Notes: a model not told the origin generated them from the sequence alone. A stretch of DNA of 64,000 bases from Agrobacterium genomosp. 13 str. CFBP 6927 (GCA_900012615.1 LT009756.1:2611466-2675465); one strand, 5' to 3'. Positions 35,946 to 49,439 are shown, numbered from the stretch's first letter. Numbers and translations: made by a program.

Positions 35946-37184
35946 TCAGAGATCGAGAACCAGGCGTTCCGGATCTTCGAGGCTTTCCTTGACGCGAACG
36001 AGGAAGGTCACGGCTTCCTTGCCGTCAACGATACGGTGATCGTAGGAGAGCGCGAGATACATCATCGGGCGGATGACGACCTGACCGCCGATCGCAACCG
36101 GGCGTTCCTGGATCTTGTGCATGCCGAGGATGCCGGACTGCGGCGCATTGAGGATCGGCGAAGACATCAGCGAACCGTAGACACCGCCATTGGTGATGGT
36201 GAAGGTGCCGCCCTGCATGTCGGCCATGCCGAGCGAACCGTCACGGGCTGCCTTGGCGAGGCGACCCAGTTCCTTTTCGACGCCGGCGATGGAGAGCTGG
36301 TCAGCATCGCGGATAACCGGAACAACGAGACCCTTGTCGGTGCCGACAGCCATGCCGACGTGACAATAGTTCTTGTAGATGATGTCCGTGCCGTCGATTT
36401 CAGCGTTGACGGCCGGCAGTTCCTTCAGCGCGTGGGTCACGGCTTTGGTGAAGAAGCCCATGAAGCCGAGCTTGACGCCATGCTTCTTCTCGAACACGTC
36501 CTTGTAGCGGTTACGCAGGTCCATGACGGCGCTCATGTCCACCTCATTATAGGTGGTCAGCATGGCGGCGGTGTTCTGCGCGTCTTTCAGGCGACGGGCG
36601 ATCGTCTGGCGCAGGCGGGTCATCTTCACGCGCTCTTCGCGAACCTGATCCTGCTCGGCGGAAACCGGACGGGGAGCAGCAGCAACCGGAGCCGGAGCGG
36701 CGGCAGGTGCCGAAACGCCCTTGGCGACGGCAGCGAGAACATCGCCCTTCAGAACCTGGCCGCGCTTGCCCGAACCGTCGACCTGATCGGCAGACAGGTT
36801 GTTTTCAGCAAGCAGCTTGCCGGCGGCAGGAGCCGGCGGCATGGAGCCCGTTGCCGGAGCAGCGATTGCCGCAGGGGCCGGGGCAGCTGCGGCGGCAGCA
36901 GGCTTTGCCGGTTCGGCAGCAGGTGCGGAGGTCGCAGCACCGGCAGCACCTTCGGCGATCTGGCCGAGAAGCGCGTCGAGACCGACGGTTTCGCCATTCT
37001 GCGCGACGATTTCGGTCAACACGCCAGAGGCGGGTGCCGGGACTTCGACGGTAACCTTGTCGGTTTCCAGTTCAACGAGCGGTTCGTCGGCCTTGACGGT
37101 ATCGCCGACCTTCTTGAACCAAGTGCCGACGGTCGCTTCGCTGACGGATTCGCCGAGGGTTGGTACGCGGATTTCAGTGGCCAT
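35946..37184 (-). CDS. sucB: 2-oxoglutarate dehydrogenase E2 (dihydrolipoyl succinyltransferase)
   Basis: A 412-aa E2 with one N-terminal lipoyl domain (residues 1-78; lipoyl Lys in [14 protein letters not shown]), a long Ala/Pro linker, a peripheral subunit-binding domain ([20 protein letters not shown] region), a second Ala/Pro linker and the catalytic core ending in [17 protein letters not shown] with the active-site His and Asp. It transfers the succinyl group to CoA. It lies 53 bp after sucA. The start [17 protein letters not shown] is standard. Confidence 0.97.
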   Translation of the reverse strand: MATEIRVPTLGESVSEATVGTWFKKVGDTVKADEPLVELETDKVTVEVPAPASGVLTEIVAQNGETVGLDALLGQIAEGAAGAATSAPAAEPAKPAAAAAAPAPAAIAAPATGSMPPAPAAGKLLAENNLSADQVDGSGKRGQVLKGDVLAAVAKGVSAPAAAPAPVAAAPRPVSAEQDQVREERVKMTRLRQTIARRLKDAQNTAAMLTTYNEVDMSAVMDLRNRYKDVFEKKHGVKLGFMGFFTKAVTHALKELPAVNAEIDGTDIIYKNYCHVGMAVGTDKGLVVPVIRDADQLSIAGVEKELGRLAKAARDGSLGMADMQGGTFTITNGGVYGSLMSSPILNAPQSGILGMHKIQERPVAIGGQVVIRPMMYLALSYDHRIVDGKEAVTFLVRVKESLEDPERLVLDL

Positions 37185-37237
37185 GATCTAGTTCCGTTAT
37201 TCAGGTGTCTTTTTTGCGGGGCGATGCGGGAGAGTTC

Positions 37238-40234
37238 TCACTCTCCCAGCGCGTCTTCCAGGAACGCAGCAAGCTGCGCCAGGTGCTTGGACATCAGGCC
37301 GGTCGCCGGAGAGGCGGCAGCCGGACGGCCCGTGTAACGGACCTTCTGGTACTTGGCGTCGATATGCGCCAGAACCCATTCAAGGTAAGGATCGATGAAC
37401 GACCACGCACCCATGTTCTTCGGCTCTTCCTGGCACCAGACCATCTCCGCATTGCGGAAACGCGAAAGCTCGTTGATGAGCGCCTTGGCCGGGAACGGAT
37501 AGAGCTGTTCGACGCGCAGCAGGTAGATGTCGTCGATACCGCGCTTTTCACGCTCCTCGAGCAGATCGTAATAGACCTTGCCCGTGCACATGACGACGCG
37601 ACGGATCTTCGAATCCTTCTGCAGCTTGATCGGGCCGTCCTTGATGACTTCAGCATCGTCCCACAGGAGACGGTGGAAGGAGGACTCACCCGCAAGCTCC
37701 GCCAGCGACGAGGTGGCGCGCTTGTGACGCAGCAGCGACTTCGGCGTCATCAGGATCAGCGGCTTGCGGAAGTCACGCTTCATCTGACGGCGCAGGATGT
37801 GGAAGTAGTTGGCCGGCGTCGTGCAGTTGGCAACCTGCATGTTGTCTTCGGCGCACATCTGCAGCCAGCGCTCCAGACGGGCGGACGAATGTTCCGGACC
37901 CTGACCTTCATAACCATGCGGCAGAAGGCAGACGAGGCCGGACATGCGCAGCCACTTGCGTTCACCCGAAGAGATGAACTGGTCGAACACCACCTGCGCA
38001 CCGTTGGCGAAGTCGCCGAACTGGGCTTCCCAGAGCGTCAGCGCATTCGGGCGGGCCAGCGAATAACCGTATTCGAAGCCGAGAACCGCTTCTTCCGAAA
38101 GCATCGAGTTGATGACTTCGTAACGGGCCTGCGTTGGCGAAAGGTTGGCGAGCGGGATGTAACGTTCTTCGGTTTCCTGATCGTAGAGAACCGAGTGGCG
38201 CTGCGAGAAGGTGCCGCGTTCGCAATCCTGGCCGGAAAGACGGATCTTGTGGCCATCGGCGACAAGCGAACCGAAAGCAAGTGCTTCCGCCATCGCCCAA
38301 TCGATGCCCTCGCCCGTCTCGATCATCTGCGAGCGGTTTTCCATGAAGCGCTGGATCGTGCGGTGGGCGCTGAAGCCTTCCGGAATGGTCGACAGCTTCT
38401 TGCCGATTTCCTTCAGCTGCTTCATCGGCACGCCGGTCTTGCCGCGACGCTGCTCATCGGCATTGTCGGCGGCACGCAGACCCGACCACTGGCCGTCCAG
38501 CCAGTCGGCCTTGTTCGGCTTGTAGGACTGGCCCGCTTCGAATTCCTGCTCGAGATGCGCGCGCCAGTCGGCCTTCATCTTCTCGAATTCGCCTTCGTTG
38601 ATCAGGCCTTCGGCGATCAGACGGTCGGCATAGATGCGCGCGACGGTCTTGTGACCACGGATGACCTTGTACATCTTCGGCTGCGTGAACGCCGGCTCGT
38701 CGCCTTCATTATGGCCGAAGCGGCGGTAACAGAACATGTCGATGACGACAGGCTTGTGGAATTTCATGCGGTATTCGGTGGCAACCTTTGCCGCATAGGT
38801 CACCGCTTCCGGATCGTCGCCATTGACGTGGAAGATCGGTGCCTCGATCATCTTGGCAACGTCGGACGGATAGGGCGACGAGCGCGAGAAGGCCGGGTTC
38901 GTCGTGAAACCGATCTGGTTGTTGATGATGAAATGCATGGTGCCGGCAACGCGGTGACCGCGCAGGCCGGAAAGGCCGAGAATTTCAGCAACCACGCCCT
39001 GACCCGCAAAAGCGGCATCGCCGTGGAGCAGCAGCGGCAGCACCTTGGCGCGTTCGGACAGCGGAATGATGTCGCCGTCCCATGCCTTGGCAAGCTGGTC
39101 CTGCTTGGCGCGCGCCTTGCCCATGACGACGGGGTTGACGATTTCAAGGTGCGACGGGTTGGCCGTCAGCGACAGGTGAACCTTGTTGCCGTCGAATTCG
39201 CGGTCGGAGGAGGCACCGAGATGGTACTTCACGTCGCCGGAACCTTCGACGTCGTCAGGCTTGAACGAACCGCCCTTGAACTCGTGGAACACGGCGCGGT
39301 GCGGCTTGCCCATGACGTTGGTGAGAACGTTCAGACGGCCACGGTGGGCCATGCCGAGCACGACTTCTTCCAGGCCGTCCTGGCCGCCGCGCTTGATGAT
39401 CTGTTCGAGCGCCGGGATCAGCGATTCACCGCCGTCGAGGCCGAAACGCTTGGTGCCCTTGAAACGCACGTCGAGGAACTGCTCGTAACCTTCGGCTTCG
39501 ACCAGCTTGGAAAGAATGGCCTTCTTGCCTTCCGGCGTGAAAGCGACACCCTTGTCCGGGCCTTCGATGCGTTCCTGGATCCAGCCCTTTTCTTCCGGGT
39601 TGGACATATGCATGAATTCGACGCCGAGCGTCGAGCAATAGGTACGCTCGAGAATATCGACCATCTCGCGCACGGTCGCATATTCGAGACCGAGAACGTT
39701 ATCGATGAAAATCTTGCGGTCGTAATCGCTTTCCTCGAAGCCGTAGGACTTCGGCGAAAGCTCGTTGTAATCCTCAACGGCGCTGGCAATGCCGAGCGGG
39801 TCGAGCTTGGCGTGCAGGTGGCCGCGCATGCGATAGGCGCGGATCATCATGATGGCGCGGACGCTGTCACGGGTCGCCTGAAGCACTTCAGCCGGGCTGA
39901 CGGCCTTGCCGGTGTCGGCGCTCTTCGCCTCGGCCTTCGCCTGAACCTTCTTTTCGATGGCCTTCTCGACCGTGGCCCAGTTGCCGTCGAGAGCGGATAC
40001 CAGGTCGCCATTGGCCGGGATCGGCCAGTTGGCGCGCTTCCAGGAGGCGCCCTTGGCCGCCTTCTTCACGTCTTCCGGATTATCGGACAACGCCTTGAAG
40101 AAGCTCTGCCACTCCGGCGACACGGAAGAGGGATCCTCTTCGTACCGGGCATAGAGCTGCTCGATATAGGCTGCATTCGCGCCGTCCAGAAACGACGTGA
40201 TCTGAAACTGCTCGTTCGCTTCTTGCCTTGCCAT
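37238..40234 (-). CDS. sucA: 2-oxoglutarate dehydrogenase E1
   Basis: Thiamine-diphosphate-dependent E1 of 998 aa, decarboxylating 2-oxoglutarate and succinylating SucB lipoate. The N-terminus MARQEANEQFQITSFLDGAN, then YIEQLYARYEEDPSSVSPEW, is the usual OdhA/SucA E2-binding segment. The ThDP motif starts at HGDAAFAGQGVVAEILGLSG and ends FIINNQIGFTT. The C-terminal transketolase-like domain contains LPHGYEGQGPEHSSARLERW. It is a key source of succinyl-CoA for both SucCD and HemA. A 178-bp gap separates it from sucD. The very long open frame opposite it is a composition artefact. Confidence 0.98.
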   Translation of the reverse strand: MARQEANEQFQITSFLDGANAAYIEQLYARYEEDPSSVSPEWQSFFKALSDNPEDVKKAAKGASWKRANWPIPANGDLVSALDGNWATVEKAIEKKVQAKAEAKSADTGKAVSPAEVLQATRDSVRAIMMIRAYRMRGHLHAKLDPLGIASAVEDYNELSPKSYGFEESDYDRKIFIDNVLGLEYATVREMVDILERTYCSTLGVEFMHMSNPEEKGWIQERIEGPDKGVAFTPEGKKAILSKLVEAEGYEQFLDVRFKGTKRFGLDGGESLIPALEQIIKRGGQDGLEEVVLGMAHRGRLNVLTNVMGKPHRAVFHEFKGGSFKPDDVEGSGDVKYHLGASSDREFDGNKVHLSLTANPSHLEIVNPVVMGKARAKQDQLAKAWDGDIIPLSERAKVLPLLLHGDAAFAGQGVVAEILGLSGLRGHRVAGTMHFIINNQIGFTTNPAFSRSSPYPSDVAKMIEAPIFHVNGDDPEAVTYAAKVATEYRMKFHKPVVIDMFCYRRFGHNEGDEPAFTQPKMYKVIRGHKTVARIYADRLIAEGLINEGEFEKMKADWRAHLEQEFEAGQSYKPNKADWLDGQWSGLRAADNADEQRRGKTGVPMKQLKEIGKKLSTIPEGFSAHRTIQRFMENRSQMIETGEGIDWAMAEALAFGSLVADGHKIRLSGQDCERGTFSQRHSVLYDQETEERYIPLANLSPTQARYEVINSMLSEEAVLGFEYGYSLARPNALTLWEAQFGDFANGAQVVFDQFISSGERKWLRMSGLVCLLPHGYEGQGPEHSSARLERWLQMCAEDNMQVANCTTPANYFHILRRQMKRDFRKPLILMTPKSLLRHKRATSSLAELAGESSFHRLLWDDAEVIKDGPIKLQKDSKIRRVVMCTGKVYYDLLEEREKRGIDDIYLLRVEQLYPFPAKALINELSRFRNAEMVWCQEEPKNMGAWSFIDPYLEWVLAHIDAKYQKVRYTGRPAAASPATGLMSKHLAQLAAFLEDALGE

Positions 40235-40412
40235 TGTGTTCTTGCGGACTTGTCCGTCCGCCTCCTCGATGCCGTTAGGGCTGTTTGACCAGCCTGCCGC
40301 TTTGATTATTGCTGTCTGCCGCCGGGGCGGTATGCCGTTCTGTCTGTCGTTCTTGCGGCATCGGGCAGCGCAGCGATAAAGCCGCGCCGCCCGTTACCGG
40401 TCTCATGTGGTC
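40235..40412 (-). other. Unusually long sucD-sucA spacer
   Basis: This 178-bp non-coding spacer lies inside an otherwise tight operon. It is GC-rich with several short self-complementary segments (for example GCCGCCGGGGCGGTATGCCG near 40318), but I see no single clear terminator. It may contain a secondary promoter or attenuator for sucAB. Confidence 0.35.
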
Positions 40413-41315
40413 TCAGCCCTTGAGGACTTCAACCAGCGTCTTGCCGAGGCGCGCCGGAGAGGGCGATACCTTGATGCCGGCTGCTTCCATTGCTGCGATC
40501 TTCGACTCTGCGTCGCCCTTGCCGCCGGAAACGACAGCGCCGGCGTGGCCCATGGTGCGGCCCTTCGGAGCCGTACGGCCCGCGATGAAGCCGGCCATCG
40601 GCTTCTTGCGGCCCTTCTTGGCTTCGTCGATCAGGAACTGCGCCGCATCTTCTTCAGCCGAGCCGCCGATTTCGCCGATCATGATGATCGACTGGGTGGC
40701 GTCGTCGGCGAGGAACATTTCCAGGACGTCGATGAACTCGGTGCCCTTGACCGGGTCGCCGCCGATGCCGACAGCCGTGGTCTGGCCGAGGCCTTCGTTG
40801 GAGGTCTGGAACACGGCTTCATAGGTGAGCGTGCCCGAACGGGAAACGATACCGACCGAACCCTTGCGGAAGATGGAGCCCGGCATGATACCGATCTTGC
40901 ATTCTTCCGGCGTCAGGATACCCGGGCAGTTCGGGCCGAGCAGGCGCGACTTGGAGCGGTCGAGGCGAGCCTTGACGCGCACCATGTCCATGACCGGGAT
41001 ACCTTCGGTGATGCAGGTGATGAACGGAATTTCCGCATCGATGGCTTCGATGATGGCGTCTGCTGCACCTGCCGGCGGAACATAGATCACGGATGCGTCT
41101 GCACCGGTCTTTTCCTTGGCTTCGGCAACCGTTGCGAAGATCGGCAGGCTTTCGCCCTTGGAACCGGTCCAGGTTTCGCCACCCTTCTTCGGGTGAATAC
41201 CGCCGACCATCTGCGTGCCGTAATAAGCAAGCGCCTGTTCGGTGTGGAAGGTTCCGGTCTTGCCGGTCAGACCCTGAACAAGGATCTTCGTGTCTTTATT
41301 AACAAGAATAGACAT
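40413..41315 (-). CDS. sucD: Succinyl-CoA synthetase subunit alpha
   Basis: A 300-aa alpha subunit that binds CoA and carries the phosphohistidine. Segments seen are [20 protein letters not shown] (CoA-binding Rossmann), [50 protein letters not shown], and [18 protein letters not shown] with the phosphorylated His. It is paired with sucC, 17 bp upstream. It catalyses substrate-level phosphorylation in the TCA cycle. Confidence 0.98.
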   Translation of the reverse strand: MSILVNKDTKILVQGLTGKTGTFHTEQALAYYGTQMVGGIHPKKGGETWTGSKGESLPIFATVAEAKEKTGADASVIYVPPAGAADAIIEAIDAEIPFITCITEGIPVMDMVRVKARLDRSKSRLLGPNCPGILTPEECKIGIMPGSIFRKGSVGIVSRSGTLTYEAVFQTSNEGLGQTTAVGIGGDPVKGTEFIDVLEMFLADDATQSIIMIGEIGGSAEEDAAQFLIDEAKKGRKKPMAGFIAGRTAPKGRTMGHAGAVVSGGKGDAESKIAAMEAAGIKVSPSPARLGKTLVEVLKG

Positions 41316-41332
41316 TATTTCCGGTCCCTCAA

Positions 41333-42526
<1,194 letters not shown>

Positions 42527-42559
42527 GGAATAATCCCTGTTTGGAGCCGCTAGAGGCTA

Positions 42560-43642
<1,083 letters not shown>

Positions 43643-43661
43643 TCAATCGTTTAGATCATTA

Positions 43662-43685
43662 TTTTCTTACGTAAACGTAAGAAAA
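43662..43685. promoter_or_regulatory. 24-bp palindrome upstream of mdh (candidate TCA-cycle operator)
   Basis: TTTTCTTACG (43662-43671), TAAA, CGTAAGAAAA (43676-43685): a perfect 10-bp inverted repeat with a 4-bp spacer, between zapE and mdh. It contains CTTACGTAAA, which recurs as TTTACGTAAG (49374-49383) in the sdhC upstream region. The arms are AT-rich and no U-tract follows on the minus strand, so an operator is more likely than a terminator. Confidence 0.5.
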
Positions 43686-43700
43686 TACGTCACGAAAGTG

Positions 43701-44864
43701 TCAAACTTTCTGCCGTTTTTCGTGATGCAGCGCCAGATAATCAGCGCTGCGCATCTCAAACAGCCGCGAGGCAGTGCGATCAAACTCGAAGCCTTCGGTT
43801 CCCTTGCGCTTGCCGAGCAGGTCTTCCGGCATGGCTGCAGCGGAGGCAAAAAGCCGGACGCTGTGGTCGTAAAGCGCATCGATGAGGATGATGAAACGCT
43901 TGGTTTCGTTGCGCTTGTCCGCATTCAAGAACGGGATATTGTCGATGAAGACCGTATCGAAACGATTGGCGATGGCAAGGAAGTCGGAAGCCCCGAGCGG
44001 CTTCTCGCAAAGATCGGAGAAGGAGAAGCGCGCCACACGGCCACTGGCGCGCGGCACCAGAATGGAGCGGCCCTTCATCGGTATTTCAGTTGGCGCGACA
44101 AGATGGCCACCGGTCATGTGCCGCCAGGCCATATCCATCGCCTGATCCGCCGAACCGTCGAGCGGCGTGACATAGACCGGCAGGCTTTCCAGCTTTTCCA
44201 TCCGGTAATCGGTGGGGCTGTCCAGCGTCACGACCTCAACATATTTCTTCAGCAAGTCGACGAAAGGCAGGAACAGGCCGCGATTGAGCCCGTCCTTGTA
44301 GAGATTGTCGGGAACGACGTTGGAGGTCGTTACCAGAGTGCAGCCATTGGCGAAGAGTTCGCTGAACAGCCGGGCGAGGATCATCGCATCGGCAATATCC
44401 GTAACGGTGAACTCGTCGAAGCAAAGGAGCTCCGCTTCCGCCAGAAGCTGGGCGGCGACAGGCGGAATGGGATCTGCCTGTTTGGTTTCGCCATTCTTCA
44501 GCTTCTGCCGATGCGCATGCACGCGATTATGCACATCCGCCATGAACTCGTGAAAATGGCAGCGCCGTTTGGAAGTGACGGGCGCCATCTCATAGAACAT
44601 GTCCATCAGCATCGTCTTGCCTCGGCCGACGCTGCCATAGACATACAATCCCTTGACGGACGCAGCTGGACCGGCCTTGCGCGCGAACATCCAGCCGAGC
44701 GCGCTTTTTTTCTTGGCGGGCTTGCGTGCCTTCAGATCGGCAAGGATACGGTCGAGGTGAGCCGCCACGCCGAGTTGCGCCGCATCCGCCTGCAAGGTGC
44801 CAGCTGCCGTTAATGCGTTGAGCTGTTCAACGACACTATGATTGTAATCGGGCAATGGCTTCAT
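43701..44864 (-). CDS. zapE: ZapE/AFG1-like AAA+ ATPase
   Basis: A 387-aa P-loop ATPase. Walker A is in VYGSVGRGKTMLMDMFYE and Walker B in ELLCFDEFTVTDIADAM; LYKDGLNRGLFLPF and the C-terminal FIILIDALYDHSVRL are typical of the AFG1/LACE1 family. In E. coli ZapE interacts with FtsZ at the division site; the mitochondrial AFG1 homologue helps respiratory-complex quality control. Its position upstream of mdh-sucCDAB is common in rhizobia and may suggest the second role, which is inference. Confidence 0.9.
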   Translation of the reverse strand: MKPLPDYNHSVVEQLNALTAAGTLQADAAQLGVAAHLDRILADLKARKPAKKKSALGWMFARKAGPAASVKGLYVYGSVGRGKTMLMDMFYEMAPVTSKRRCHFHEFMADVHNRVHAHRQKLKNGETKQADPIPPVAAQLLAEAELLCFDEFTVTDIADAMILARLFSELFANGCTLVTTSNVVPDNLYKDGLNRGLFLPFVDLLKKYVEVVTLDSPTDYRMEKLESLPVYVTPLDGSADQAMDMAWRHMTGGHLVAPTEIPMKGRSILVPRASGRVARFSFSDLCEKPLGASDFLAIANRFDTVFIDNIPFLNADKRNETKRFIILIDALYDHSVRLFASAAAMPEDLLGKRKGTEGFEFDRTASRLFEMRSADYLALHHEKRQKV

Positions 44865-44957
44865 GGAAAAGCGCTCCGGTCGCGGACGCCGACAGGCATC
44901 CGCGACGAATGGAATGGCTCAGAACAGGCAGGGCGATCCGGATACACCGGAAATGCT

Positions 44958-45539
<582 letters not shown>

Positions 45540-45646
45540 TCAAACAAGAAGGCTGAATTATTACCAAAGCCTTATCTTGCGCAAGCGATGGCCGGGATAA
45601 TTACAATTTCGGTCGATTTTTACCGAAATTTCCCGCACCCGGTTGT

Positions 45647-45676
45647 AAAAAAGGGCCGCAGTCCACACCGCGACCC
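45647..45676 (-). terminator. Intrinsic terminator of the sdh operon
   Basis: On the minus strand GGGTCGC (45676-45670), loop, GCGGCCC (45659-45653, one T-G pair), then TTTTTT. It lies about 30 bp after the sdhB stop. Confidence 0.75.
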
Positions 45677-45705
45677 GATAGATTTTCGGTCCAGGCGAAT
45701 CGCCT

Positions 45706-46485
45706 TCAGACGCGACGCTCAACCATCATCTTTTTGATTTCCGCGATCGCCTTGGCCGGGTTCAAGCCCTTCGGGCAAGCCTGCGCGCAGTTCATGATGG
45801 TGTGGCAGCGATAAAGACGGAACGGGTCCTCGAGATTGTCGAGGCGTTCGCCCGTTGCTTCGTCGCGGCTGTCGATCAGCCAACGATAGGCCTGCAGCAG
45901 AACGGCCGGACCGAGGTAACGGTCGCCATTCCACCAGTAGCTGGGACAGGAGGTGGAGCAGCAGGCGCAGAGAATGCACTCATAAAGGCCGTCGAGCTTC
46001 AGGCGGTCCTCGTGGCTCTGTTTCCATTCCTTGGCGGGCGTCGGCGAAACCGTCTTCAGCCAGGGCTCGATGGAGCGGTGCTGGGCATAGAAGTTCGACA
46101 GATCAGGAACGAGGTCCTTCACGACGGGCATATGCGGCAGCGGATAGACCTTCACCGTGCCGTTGATCTCTTCCATGCCCTTGGTGCAGGCGAGCGTATT
46201 GGTGCCGTCGATGTTCATGGCGCAGGAGCCGCAGATGCCTTCGCGGCAGGAGCGGCGCAGCGTCAGCGTCGGGTCGATATTGTTCTTGATGTAGAGAAGC
46301 GCATCGAGAACCATCGGCCCGCAATCGTCGACATCGATATAATAAGTATCGATGCGCGGGTTCTGGCCGTCATCCGGGTTCCAGCGATAGATCCGGTATT
46401 CGCGGACGTTCTTGGCACCGTCAGGCTTCGGCCAGACCTTGCCTTCGCTGATCTGGGAATTCTTGGGGAGAGCGAGTTCAACCAT
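45706..46485 (-). CDS. sdhB: Succinate dehydrogenase iron-sulfur subunit
   Basis: A 259-aa subunit of Complex II with three clusters visible: the 2Fe-2S ferredoxin domain ([15 protein letters not shown], then NTLAC), the 4Fe-4S ligands [16 protein letters not shown], and the 3Fe-4S/4Fe-4S ligands [17 protein letters not shown]. It passes electrons from FAD of SdhA to the quinone site at SdhCD. The gene is last of sdhCDAB, 15 bp after sdhA. Confidence 0.98.
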   Translation of the reverse strand: MVELALPKNSQISEGKVWPKPDGAKNVREYRIYRWNPDDGQNPRIDTYYIDVDDCGPMVLDALLYIKNNIDPTLTLRRSCREGICGSCAMNIDGTNTLACTKGMEEINGTVKVYPLPHMPVVKDLVPDLSNFYAQHRSIEPWLKTVSPTPAKEWKQSHEDRLKLDGLYECILCACCSTSCPSYWWNGDRYLGPAVLLQAYRWLIDSRDEATGERLDNLEDPFRLYRCHTIMNCAQACPKGLNPAKAIAEIKKMMVERRV

Positions 46486-46500
46486 ATCCAGTTCCTCAAA

Positions 46501-48342
46501 TCAGTAGACGCGCGCCTTCGGCTCGATCTTTTTGGGATCGATGCCGTCGGCGATGAGGTCGGTGTGAACAGGGCGGTAGTCGAGCTTGACGTCGCCCTCC
46601 GGGCTGACCCAGGCAAGCGTGTGCTTGCGCCAGTTCACGTCGTCGCGACCGGCGAACGGACCGTCGACGAAATCCTCGCGGGCGTGCGAGCCGCGGCTTT
46701 CCTTGCGCGCTTCCGCGCCATAGACCGTGGTGATCGCGTTGGCCATGAGGTTGTTCAGCTCGAGCGTTTCGACCAGATCGGAGTTCCACACCATCGAACG
46801 ATCGGTAACCTTGACGTCAGGCAGTTCCTTCCAGATGGCGGAAAGACGCTGGCAACCGCTTTCCAGCGATTCCTGCGTGCGGAACACGGCCGCATCGTCC
46901 TGCATGGCGCGCTGCATCTTGTCGCGCAGCACCGCCGTAGGCGTCGAGCCATTGGCGTAACGCAGGCTGTCGAAGCGTTCCATGATCTTGTCGCAGGCAG
47001 CGATATCGAGCGCAGGAACCGCCGCATCGCGGTCGATGACCTGGGCGGCGCGGATAGCAGCGGCGCGGCCGAAGACCACAAGGTCGATCAGCGAGTTGGA
47101 GCCGAGGCGGTTCGCGCCGTGCACCGAGGCGCAGCCGGCTTCGCCGACGGCCATCAGGCCGGGTGCGATGCGTTCCGGGTTGTTGGCATCGGCATTCAGC
47201 ACTTCACCCCAATAGTTGGTGGGAATACCGCCCATATTGTAGTGAACCGTCGGCAGAACCGGGATCGGCTCGCGCGTCACGTCGACGCCGGCGAAAATCT
47301 TGGCGCTTTCGGAAATGCCCGGAAGACGCTCATGCAGGATCGCAGGATCGAGGTGATCGAGATGCAGGAAGATGTGGTCCTTGTTCTTGCCGACGCCGCG
47401 GCCTTCACGGATTTCCATCGTCATGCAGCGCGACACGACGTCACGCGAGGCAAGGTCCTTCGCGGAAGGCGCATAACGCTCCATGAAGCGCTCGCCTTCG
47501 GAATTGACGAGATAACCGCCTTCGCCGCGTGCGCCTTCGGTGATCAGGCAACCCGCGCCGTAAATGCCGGTCGGGTGGAACTGCACGAACTCCATATCCT
47601 GAAGCGGCAGGCCGGCACGGGCAATCATGCCGCCGCCGTCACCGGTGCAAGTGTGGGCCGAGGTTGCCGAGAAATAGGCGCGGCCGTAACCGCCGGTCGC
47701 CAGCACCACCATCTTGGCGGAGAAGCGATGGATCGTACCGTCATCGAGGTTCCACGCGACGACGCCGGTGCAGCGGCCATCTGCCGACATGATGAGGTCG
47801 AGCGCGAAATATTCGATGAAGAATTCCGCATTGTTGCGCAGCGACTGGCCATAAAGCGTGTGCAGAATGGCATGGCCGGTACGGTCGGCGGCAGCGCAGG
47901 TGCGCTGTACCGGCGGGCCTTCGCCGTAGTTCTGCATGTGACCGCCGAACGGGCGCTGGTAGATCTTGCCTTCGGCATTGCGCGAGAAGGGCACGCCGTA
48001 ATGCTCCAGCTCATAGACCGCCTTCGGCGCTTCCATGGCGAGATATTGCATCGCGTCAACGTCGCCCAGCCAGTCAGAGCCCTTTACGGTGTCGTAAAGG
48101 TGCCACTGCCAACAGTCGGGCGTCATATTGGTGAGCGATGCAGCGATGCCGCCCTGCGCCGCGACCGTGTGCGAGCGCGTCGGGAAAACCTTGGTGATGC
48201 AGGCCGTGCGGAAACCCTGTTCCGCCATGCCGAGCGTTGCGCGCAGACCCGCGCCGCCGGCGCCCACCACGATCACGTCATAGGAGTGATCGACATAGGT
48301 GTAAGCCTTGCCATTCTGGGAAGGTGAACTGATCGATGCCAT
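46501..48342 (-). CDS. sdhA: Succinate dehydrogenase flavoprotein subunit
   Basis: A 613-aa catalytic subunit. The FAD-binding N-terminus ([20 protein letters not shown]) and the covalent FAD His in [14 protein letters not shown] are present, with [20 protein letters not shown] and the C-terminal [20 protein letters not shown]. It oxidises succinate to fumarate at the cytoplasmic face of the inner membrane. It lies 7 bp after sdhD. A long open frame on the opposite strand is a shadow. Confidence 0.98.
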   Translation of the reverse strand: MASISSPSQNGKAYTYVDHSYDVIVVGAGGAGLRATLGMAEQGFRTACITKVFPTRSHTVAAQGGIAASLTNMTPDCWQWHLYDTVKGSDWLGDVDAMQYLAMEAPKAVYELEHYGVPFSRNAEGKIYQRPFGGHMQNYGEGPPVQRTCAAADRTGHAILHTLYGQSLRNNAEFFIEYFALDLIMSADGRCTGVVAWNLDDGTIHRFSAKMVVLATGGYGRAYFSATSAHTCTGDGGGMIARAGLPLQDMEFVQFHPTGIYGAGCLITEGARGEGGYLVNSEGERFMERYAPSAKDLASRDVVSRCMTMEIREGRGVGKNKDHIFLHLDHLDPAILHERLPGISESAKIFAGVDVTREPIPVLPTVHYNMGGIPTNYWGEVLNADANNPERIAPGLMAVGEAGCASVHGANRLGSNSLIDLVVFGRAAAIRAAQVIDRDAAVPALDIAACDKIMERFDSLRYANGSTPTAVLRDKMQRAMQDDAAVFRTQESLESGCQRLSAIWKELPDVKVTDRSMVWNSDLVETLELNNLMANAITTVYGAEARKESRGSHAREDFVDGPFAGRDDVNWRKHTLAWVSPEGDVKLDYRPVHTDLIADGIDPKKIEPKARVY

Positions 48343-48349
48343 GGCGGAA

Positions 48350-48730
48350 TTATCCTGCGAATGCGATTTTCAGAATGGCGAAGATGCAAAGACCGCCAAT
48401 GAGAACCGCGAAAAACGTATTGAGCATCAGAAGAACGAGCTTCGAAACCTCGGCGTGAATATAGTCTTCAATGATGACCTGCATGCCGAGCTTCATGTGG
48501 ATGAGGCCGGAAACCAGCACCAGACCCATGATGACAGCGACAAGCGGGTTCGACAGCGCGGCGACGACTTCCTGATAGGGCGCGCCGGCATACTGGATGA
48601 GGAAGACCACGAAGAAGATCAGCAGCGGAACGTTGGCAACCGCCGTCAGGCGCTGGCGCCAGAAATGGTCGGTGCCTTCCTTGGCGGAGCCGAGGCCACG
48701 AACCTTTCCGAGAGGGGTACGCATATCCAT
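48350..48730 (-). CDS. sdhD: Succinate dehydrogenase membrane anchor subunit
   Basis: A 126-aa protein starting [20 protein letters not shown], the usual alphaproteobacterial SdhD N-terminus, with three membrane helices ([56 protein letters not shown]). [18 protein letters not shown] carries the heme-ligand and quinone-site region. The start at 48728-48730 is preceded by GAGGAG; in-frame codons further upstream belong to the sdhC region in another frame. Confidence 0.95.
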   Translation of the reverse strand: MDMRTPLGKVRGLGSAKEGTDHFWRQRLTAVANVPLLIFFVVFLIQYAGAPYQEVVAALSNPLVAVIMGLVLVSGLIHMKLGMQVIIEDYIHAEVSKLVLLMLNTFFAVLIGGLCIFAILKIAFAG

Positions 48731-48741
48731 GATAAATCTCC

Positions 48742-49134
48742 TCAGCGCACGATCAGGGCGACAACCCAGATCAGCGCGGTCAGACAGATCGACACCACCC
48801 ACGAGGCCTTTGCCAGCTTGGTGGTAAAATGCTTTTCGAAGCCGTATCCCAGATCCCACATGAAGTGGCGAAGGCCGCCCAGCAGGTGGTGAACGAGAGC
48901 CCAGGTATAACCGATCAGGATAAGCCTGCCGATGATCGTGCCCATCGCCCAGTTGACCCAGTCGTAATAGGCCGGGCCGGAGGCAAGCGCGATCAGCCAC
49001 CAGGCAACCAGCAGCGTTCCGAAATAAAGTGCACCGCCCGTGATGCGGTGCACGATGGATGAGACCATCGTCGGAATCAGCTTGTAAACTTGAAGATGCG
49101 GCGACAGAGGCCGGTTATTTGTCAGATTCGCCAT
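48742..49134 (-). CDS. sdhC: Succinate dehydrogenase cytochrome b556 subunit
   Basis: A 130-aa subunit beginning [37 protein letters not shown] is the conserved SdhC signature, with Ser/Arg of the quinone site, and [20 protein letters not shown] includes the heme b His. Three membrane helices. The start at 49132-49134 is chosen on family length; the open frame continues upstream without homology. First gene of sdhCDAB. Confidence 0.95.
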   Translation of the reverse strand: MANLTNNRPLSPHLQVYKLIPTMVSSIVHRITGGALYFGTLLVAWWLIALASGPAYYDWVNWAMGTIIGRLILIGYTWALVHHLLGGLRHFMWDLGYGFEKHFTTKLAKASWVVSICLTALIWVVALIVR

Positions 49135-49439
49135 CAGAACCTCGCGGCGTTTTCCCGTGCGCCCATAGATAAGGCGCCCCCAAGCAACAGCACATGACGA
49201 AAGAATGTGCATTGCACCAACCGCGACGTTTAATCACATGGAAGCATCACGACAAGCACATTTCATGACCGATTCCAATTTAATCGATTGGTTCACGAAT
49301 TTTTTTTGGAATTTTTTTGCTCGAAAATAAAAAATCGAGCGTTTCCAAGATTTACACCCTCAAAATATTTACCTTTACGTAAGTCATAAATCGTGTAATT
49401 TACTATTCGTTAACTGAAAAAATCCGGAGAATGAGGCTC
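49135..49439. promoter_or_regulatory. Divergent control region of sdhCDAB and the small secreted protein gene
   Basis: This AT-rich gap of 305 bp contains a GCTCGA/TCGAGC hairpin (49319-49324 and 49335-49340), an imperfect palindrome CCAATTTAATCGATTGG near 49275, and TTTACGTAAG at 49374-49383. The last matches the core of the palindrome upstream of mdh. No open frame in it looks coding. It should hold the sdh promoter and that of the divergent gene. Confidence 0.5.

Noticed and set aside
37205-40288. Open frame of 1027 codons on the plus strand opposite sucA
   Set aside because: It mirrors sucA codon structure in a GC-rich genome, has no recognisable domain, and sucA on the other strand is unambiguous.
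43662-43685. Palindrome upstream of mdh as a terminator for zapE
   Set aside because: On the minus strand the stem is AT-rich and is followed by TAATGATC, not a U-tract.
45802-48327. Open frame of 841 codons on the plus strand opposite sdhA/sdhB
   Set aside because: Antisense shadow of sdhA and sdhB; the product is His/Arg-rich with no family resemblance.
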